Shown: positions 58,100 through 64,000 of the stretch, one piece after another
How the letters are laid out: each line of letters opens with the position of its first letter
How positions within the stretch are numbered: the first letter of the stretch is position 1
From: Zygaena filipendulae
Taxonomy: Eukaryota > Arthropoda > Insecta > Lepidoptera > Zygaenidae
Length of the DNA: 64,000 bases
Direction: 5' to 3'
Assembly: GCA_907165275.2 (NCBI GenBank)
Contig: OU015663.1
Coordinates: 6,646,501 to 6,710,500, forward strand
Program-made: the position numbers and the translations under genes
The notes under the pieces: model-generated
Databases searched by the model: none
The model's input: the letters and a program-made list of their open reading frames with translations, nothing else
Told to the model about the DNA's origin: nothing

Positions 58100-59130
58100 T
58101 ACCAAACCTAAATTCACATTATAAAATTAACCTACTTTTGCAAACGATTCATACTTACAATCTTTTTCTTTTCTTTTGGCAATTGTCAAACTCTCTGACG
58201 TTCCGTATAGATAGCTTTCGTGTTTGGCGTGCTTCATCCCGCGATCTTTTGCGCGAGAACGTGGCAGAAAGCGGGCGCTACCACTGAAGTACATAGATTC
58301 CCAACCTCCAAACTTTGTTTGTCAAAATTATTATGACAATCGAACCATTCGTTTACAACTCAGAAGAATAACTAAAGCATATTCTTCTGAGGTTTACAAG
58401 TTACAGTGATTATTGTTTTAGTGATTGTCAAAAGTGGATATTTGAGACGAGATTCTAATACTGAACATCCTCCTTCAATGCGTCCCCAGCTTAACCTTAC
58501 ATCCGTTATGTCTGGATATACCTAGGTACTTACTAACACCCCAGCCGGAGCTCCCAAACTCAAGACGGGAAAAGATTAAAAAGCAAACAAGTGCAAGAAT
58601 TATGAGTTGTCCTACAACTTGTCATATCTACGAGAATTCCCTGCTGTAATAGTGGAAATAGGTATTCACTTTTATTCCTGCTTACCGTCAGAGAAATTAC
58701 TCTAGGGAGCTAGGTCGGTACTTACTAGGTTTTTATTGCGCCATTGCGAGTGTCGGCAACATAATATCACATTTACTTAATTTGTCTTAGTACTTAGCGA
58801 GCGCTATACGTGAGTCTACCTTTGCCTGTTGTGCCTTGAAAAAAAATAATGACTAAGGTTCTAGTGAAACTATGTAGTAAATAGTGTAGGTACTAAGTTG
58901 TTTGTGTTCGGCACTAATTTCAAGAAGATAATATTATTATCATTATTTTCATTAAATACAAAAAGAATTAAGTTTTTTGGAATTACATACTGTAGCAATC
59001 CGTTTTGGAGTCTCAAATATTTTTATTATTGTTTTTTTATTGGAAGATATTCCGACAAAAAAATAATCAATATAAAAAAATTGACACAATTTTTTTGAAA
59101 AAAGGGGTCAGAAAGACAGAAATAAAGGAG
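58100..59130. other. Unique non-coding stretch
   Basis: A perfect hairpin CTCAGAAGAATA / TATTCTTCTGAG is at 58359-58391. No gene was recognised. Confidence 0.4.
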
Positions 59131-59136
59131 ACGGAT

Positions 59137-59201
59137 CCATATTGAGAAAAAAAAGAAGAAGAGGAGACGGATTTCTTCTACTTCTTCTTTTTTCAATATG
59201 G
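59137..59201. repeat. Purine/pyrimidine-strand hairpin
   Basis: CCATATTGAGAAAAAAAAGA on the left arm pairs imperfectly with CTTCTTCTTTTTTCAATATG on the right. GGAGACGGAT occurs twice. Confidence 0.65.
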
Positions 59202-59424
59202 CAACAGACGCCTTGGATTGGTAGGCGCACTATTCATGCCAAGAGACGGATTTATTTGGGACAAAAATTACCTACTTCTATAATGCCTATACCTATCGTT
59301 GACTGGTTCACTGAAAATATTATTTGAATATACTTTCCAAAATATTAGCTTTGGGGAAATATTATGCGTTTGTCACTTTTGGCTAACCTAATCATTGGAC
59401 CTATCAATTTGGTTGCTTTCCACG

Positions 59425-59482
59425 ACACAGGATTAGATATAGGTATAGCTTAGTGTGGGATTAAGACGACCTGTGTGTTGTG
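59425..59482 (+). mobile_element. SINE 3' end fragment
   Basis: TTAGTGTGGGATTAAG and CTGTGTGTTGTGAAGTGGAT are the complement of the 3' half of the SINE at 40910-41172. Confidence 0.5.
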
Positions 59483-59489
59483 AAGTGGA

Positions 59490-61400
59490 TAAATATAATA
59501 TAATGTAAAGCACTTTCTCTGGCAAGGAGCTGTGACTTTCCTTTAATACTTATAATATCATTGGCTGTGGCCGTGTTTATATAATAATAAGTACCTACAT
59601 ATCTCTGAGTGCTGTAGCGACAGGAACGCTGCATTGGCGAAGGCGCGGCAGTCGCCCGACTATTTCCCGAGCGGCATCTTAAGGAGACATTCGGTACAAT
59701 ATAAATACCATAGCACATAATAGAATCAAAATCATAATTTTCAATATTTTATTCATCGATGTACAAAAAAAATACATTTTACTTCTTTATTTCGATGGCT
59801 TCTATTCTACTATATAGGTCAGTAGGTGGTACTGACCCGTGGTCTACCAAGTAGCAGCAGAGGTTCACCTTAACAAAAAAATTCCGCCAATCTCAAGTTA
59901 TAGATTTAAAACTGAGGAGTTATAGAAATGCTGTTACTGTCTAACTAAATATACATACCTATGTTATAATAGTCTTGAAACGGCGGTGGTTTATCTTCAG
60001 AATTTTATCTACACAATAGCTTGCATACCTATCTACTAATATTGTAGGGAAAGTTTGTGTCTCATTCATTCGGCAAATCAGAAATTTCGGAAAGTATTTA
60101 CCTATACTTAGCGTTATGTGATTTTTGTAAAATTATTGAAATTCGGACAGGACTATAACTGTCTGTCGGACGAGCTAGTTTTAAAATAACATTTATTGCA
60201 ACAAAAGCAAATTTTATAAGAAAAATCTTACGCGACGAGGTTACAAATAGCAAACAATTGCACGTATAACGTAACTTCAGTAAAACGTGCTGGCAAGATT
60301 CTAGACTTTGGGCTGCATCCCGACTTCCTCGATGAACAATAAAATGTTTCCTACATTGTATGAGTTTACTAAAACCACATTTGAAAACCATTCGAAGCAA
60401 TAATAACGAAAGGATTACAATGACATTTTCCTTTTTCAATTTAACACAGAACGTTCTCGAGTTGATGAAATAATAAGAGATTGGAATCATTGAATCGTTT
60501 TCATCCCTCTCTTTTAGGTCCGAAATTAAATTTATGTCATTTTCCACGTCGCTTGATTGTTATTAGGTATTTAGGCAGGTACTTCATTTTGAATATAATT
60601 TGGGGCTTTCATAAAAGGCCGGGTGTTGATTACATCGGTAGAAGCGGCTTATCGTACACCATCGTCCATCACTAGTTGGAATTGAATTTACTACTCGTAT
60701 TCTGCATTTGGGATTTTTGTTTCGATCAAATCGACCATAAACTGGGATTGACGTTAAACGATCCGTAAAAGGGATTATTCAGATAGTGCTGAAACGATCA
60801 ACCGTCTGAATCTTATGAGTCTTAGGCCCTCGTTTTGTGAAATTATCCAACAAGTTACTAAAGTTGTGAAAAATTTCTTCTTTAAAATCAAGAATTCGGC
60901 TAACACGGACCTGCGTCGATTTCAGTCTCGCTTTAGTCTTTGTGATGCTATGCATTGGTAGGTAAAAGAGATTTTTTTTCTTTCATTACTTATTTAAGTA
61001 CATAAATATACTAACGAAAAATCAAAAAACTCCTGTTTACCCCGTACCATTTGGTCCGCATAATTGGAAGTATGACGTATACGGTACCTATTAATGAATA
61101 AGAATGAATTAATTTCTATGACTAAAATAAGGTTAGTAAATCGTTCTAAGAAAAATGTTAACTCTTTAAATTAACATGTTTTATCAATATGTGGGTATAT
61201 TAGGAATTGACTCACGTAATTTCAATTTTTACCATCTCATTTGCCAAATCACTCTCAGGAAAATTGAAATAAATCTGAACGTCAATGGTTCCTCGAGGCT
61301 TTTCTATAACCATAATAGGATTTTTATTCTGCCAAAGACGTGTTCCGCATCAACTTAATGTTTTCAATTTGCCGTTGTGTTACACTTCCGCTTCGGATCA
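59490..61400. other. Non-coding stretch
   Basis: The longest open frame (60098-60547, minus, 149 codons) has no recognisable domain and an AT-driven composition. I do not call it a gene. Confidence 0.35.
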
Positions 61401-61408
61401 TGTCTTTC

Positions 61409-61570
61409 TCCATACTAATATTAAGAATGTGAAAGTAACTCCGTCCGTCTGTTACCTTTTCACATCTTACCCACTCAATAGAAAAGAACATATTATTGTG
61501 GTACTTTTAATCCCGGAATTCCCGCGGGAACTCGGAAATTAAGGCAAATATAACCGCGGGAAACAGCTAG
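61409..61570 (+). mobile_element. Helitron-like element
   Basis: It runs from TCCATACTAATATTAAGAA to ACCGCGGGAAACAGCTAG|T. The hairpin is partly decayed. Confidence 0.7.
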
Positions 61571-61583
61571 TTTAGTAATAAAT

Positions 61584-61826
61584 GGACATAGATAAGCAAT
61601 AGTATGTTAACTCACACTGGTGAAATTTTGAGTAGGTAGGTAAATCGTGCTTTAAAATTATAGCGCCATTTTGTGCAAATTTTTTTATATTCAACATTTT
61701 GTTAGTATTTAAGCAATGTAATAAGGTAAACATAGAATTAAAAAACGTTATAGGTATAACTCTCAAAAGCCTTCTGTACCAATAAATTAAATGTGTGGGT
61801 TAACATGTTATTGCTTATCGGCGTAC
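61584..61826. mobile_element. MITE family B, copy 2
   Basis: GGACATAGATAAGCAATAG and TTATTGCTTATCGGCGTAC are inverted ends. It is inverted relative to 8127-8365 and lies 14 bp after a Helitron CTAG. Confidence 0.65.
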
Positions 61827-62164
61827 AAATAAGCCAATGTAAAAATAAACTGGCGGCTATTTACAAACTTTTTAAACTTATTTTTGCTAAATCAAATTTT
61901 ACGATTCACTGTTATGACAAATTTTCTATCCCAATAAAAAAAAGAGAAAAGGCTTATTTTTTGTTTATAAGCGGTATTCTCTGAAACTACGGGGCCGGTT
62001 CCAAGTTTTTTTTTTTCACTGAAAAACATCTATAGTAATCCACACAACTTCATAATCTTCATCAACTTCATGGACCAAGAGTCCCCGAGGCCATTCCGAA
62101 GTTAACGCGAACGATACACACTAAACACCCCGATTCAAAGTAAACTTCGACACATGTAGGTGGA

Positions 62165-62240
62165 TGTTAATCCTGACTTGGGAATCGAACCCGCGACACC
62201 TAGCGTAGTCAGGCTCACTAAGCACTGCACCAGTGGTGCT
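62165..62240 (-). mobile_element. tRNA-derived SINE head
   Basis: TTGGGAATCGAACCCGCGAC is the complement of a B box. GCACTGCACCAGTGGTGC occupies the A-box side. Confidence 0.5.
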
Positions 62241-62272
62241 ATAATCATGGTTATTTTAAATTAAATATAGTT

Positions 62273-62440
62273 TTAACCGACTTCCCAAAAAAGGAGGTTC
62301 TCAATTAAACAGTACGTTTTTTTTCTTGTATGTTTGTTACGCGACTACTCGATGACGGTGGACCGATTTGAAAAATTCTTTTTTTGTTTGAAAGGGTATA
62401 CTCTCGAGCTGGTCCCATTATCATGAAGTTAGGTTCTGAT
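62273..62440 (+). repeat. Repeat F, longest copy
   Basis: AACCGACTTCCCAAAAAAGG, GGAGGTTCTCAATT, then GTGGACCGATTTG and TCTCGAGCTGGTCCC. It is a common lepidopteran dispersed repeat of unclear class. Confidence 0.5.
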
Positions 62441-62539
62441 GGTGGGATCTTGGAGAAATCGAGAGAACTCTTCAAATATATAGTATTTAACGGTTTGCGA
62501 TTCGATTACTTAAATAAATTGTCTGCACTTTATAAATTA

Positions 62540-62708
62540 CTAGCTGTTCCCCGCGGTTTCACTCGCGGTTTCGATTTCGGGATAAAAGTACCCTATGTCC
62601 TCCTCTGTATCCCACACAACGTGTATGTAAAATTTCATTCGTTGAGCCGTTGAGCCGTGAAAACGTAACAAACAAACAAACGCACTTTCGCATTTATAAT
62701 ATTAGTAA
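62540..62708 (-). mobile_element. Helitron-like element
   Basis: CTAGCTGTTCCCCGCGG on the left and TTCGCATTTATAATATTAGT on the right. A compact copy of about 169 bp. Confidence 0.75.
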
Positions 62709-62709
62709 A

Positions 62710-63450
62710 AATAAATGAAAATAAAATAAATAAATAATTTTGTGTGTTTTGAAATCGGTTTTAATTAAAAATAAAATAAATATTTTGCTGTAGGTTAAAG
62801 AACAAATTTGTATTGATCACGCAGATTATTGATTTTAAGTCACTTTTTGAAACGAAAATAAGTTTGGAACTATGAATCTATGAAAAACGTAAAAATCTAG
62901 TTTTTACCTATTTTTTTTACTACATCTGCTAATATCTAGTTTATATTATGTGGAGTTCCTCAACGTGACAGTCAATCACTGTATTTCATAATGGATTTAA
63001 TCCATCTGTCGCTATAGTTTACATCTTTTTACATGTTATAGTGATGCCACAAAGACTTTTTTTACGCTAATATGTCATGTTTTTAGTATTTTCATCAATT
63101 TAGTTCTATTTATTTTATATTATATTTATATATCAAATATCTTTCATGCGTGTTTGTTGATCCACTGTCTCCACTGAGCTGAATTCTTGCTGAAGTATTT
63201 TTGAGACAAGTTAAAATTTCCTCGTCGACGTAATAAAAAAATGTTGAGTTATTTTACGATGTTTTTAAAACTCACCGCCTTAATTTGGCGTTTTTATCTA
63301 AGAAAGAAATTCGGTATCAGATTACGTAATTTACGGGACAATATAACAATTTGTATTAATATCTTGACAGCCACTGATGAATGGGATAAGAGAATTAAGG
63401 GAAGTAAATATTAAGTAAAAGATTTATCTTGTATCTGTATATTTATGAGT
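62710..63450. other. Non-coding stretch
   Basis: No gene or paired repeat was recognised here. Confidence 0.4.
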
Positions 63451-63454
63451 CACA

Positions 63455-63865
63455 TTAATTACAATTGAAGTGTCTGTTAGTAATTTCTAAATTAACAGCT
63501 TTTCACTAAAGGCATATGAATTATATAAAAAAATTAATTATTTCAATTTTTCTCTGTCTGTCTGTCTTTTTGTTCCGGCATTTTTTGTCATATGGGGCAA
63601 ACGGGCAAGTAGTATACCTTACACCTGATGGTAAGTGATTACCGCCGCCCATGGACATCTGCAGAACCAGAAGGCATGCAGGTGCGTTGCTGACCTGGAA
63701 TGGGGACGGCTAATCTATGAAACGGCTGGACCGATTTTAACGGGACTTTCAGTCTTAGATAGCTGATGTTATAAGGAGTAACGTTGGCTACTTTTATTTT
63801 AGAAAAAAAGAAGTTCTTGCGGGAATTCCGAAACTCACGCGGGTAAAACCGCGGGGCCCAGCTAG
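63455..63865 (+). mobile_element. Helitron-like element, long 5' subtype, with repeat E inserted
   Basis: The 5' part has TTGAAGTGTCTGTTAGTAAT and CTGTCTGTCTGTC. Repeat E occupies 63586-63712. The 3' end is ACGCGGGTAAAACCGCGG...CAGCTAG|T. Confidence 0.65.
63586..63712 (-). repeat. Dispersed repeat E, copy
   Basis: ACCGCCGCCCATGGACATCT and CCAGAAGGCATGCAGGTGC are the complement of 28940-29040. Confidence 0.6.
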
Positions 63866-64000
63866 TGGTATATAAAATCGATAAGTTTCTAGCTTCACAA
63901 TTTTATTAACTTTACCGTTTGCAGTTGTTTGAAAAGTTATAATTTATATAGAGTTATTGTTCACAATTGAATTAAATCGAATATGTGTTAATTTTACAAC

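Noticed and set aside
60098..60547. 149-codon minus-strand open frame
   Set aside because: The longest anonymous frame in the right half, but AT-driven in composition with no motif, splice or neighbour support. A protein search with significant hits would reverse this.

Overview
The window looks like nuclear DNA from a moth or butterfly (Lepidoptera). Base composition is AT-rich, genes are split by GT-AG introns, and non-coding DNA is full of GTAGGTAC/GTACCTAC words. Repeats ending in a CCGCGG...CTAG hairpin tail, which are typical of lepidopteran genomes, occur throughout. I cannot name the species from sequence alone.

The left 25 kb holds four recognisable genes. First is the 3' part of Ada2b (TADA2B, a SAGA histone-acetyltransferase adaptor) on the plus strand, with exons between 492 and 6521. 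A decayed mariner transposon follows at 8493-9917. CDK20 (cell-cycle-related kinase, six exons, 313 aa) lies on the minus strand at 13350-17846. A four-exon UDP-glycosyltransferase (521 aa) starts 707 bp away in the opposite direction at 18554-21296. JKAMP (JNK1/MAPK8-associated membrane protein, four exons, 299 aa) is at 23054-25024. Splice phases for CDK20, UGT and JKAMP close perfectly. Ada2b has a reading-frame conflict in its third visible exon. The genes are housekeeping or detoxification neighbours with no shared pathway.

From about 25.5 kb to 64 kb I see no convincing protein-coding gene. The space is filled with mobile-element debris. The dominant family (more than 40 pieces) has the layout of non-autonomous Helitrons: a 5' TC, a 3' GC-rich hairpin about 10 nt before CTAG, and insertion between A and T. 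Copies are arrayed head-to-tail, nested, internally amplified, or fused tail-to-tail. At least ten further MITE or foldback families can be defined from paired copies or terminal inverted repeats. tRNA-derived SINE pieces and short 3' ends of LINE-like elements are also present.

I found no CRISPR, operon, virus or defence system. The items most worth checking are the Ada2b exon 3 frame conflict, the missing Asp-Gln donor motif of the UGT, the Helitron arrays, and a palindromic repeat whose centre is flipped relative to its flanks.
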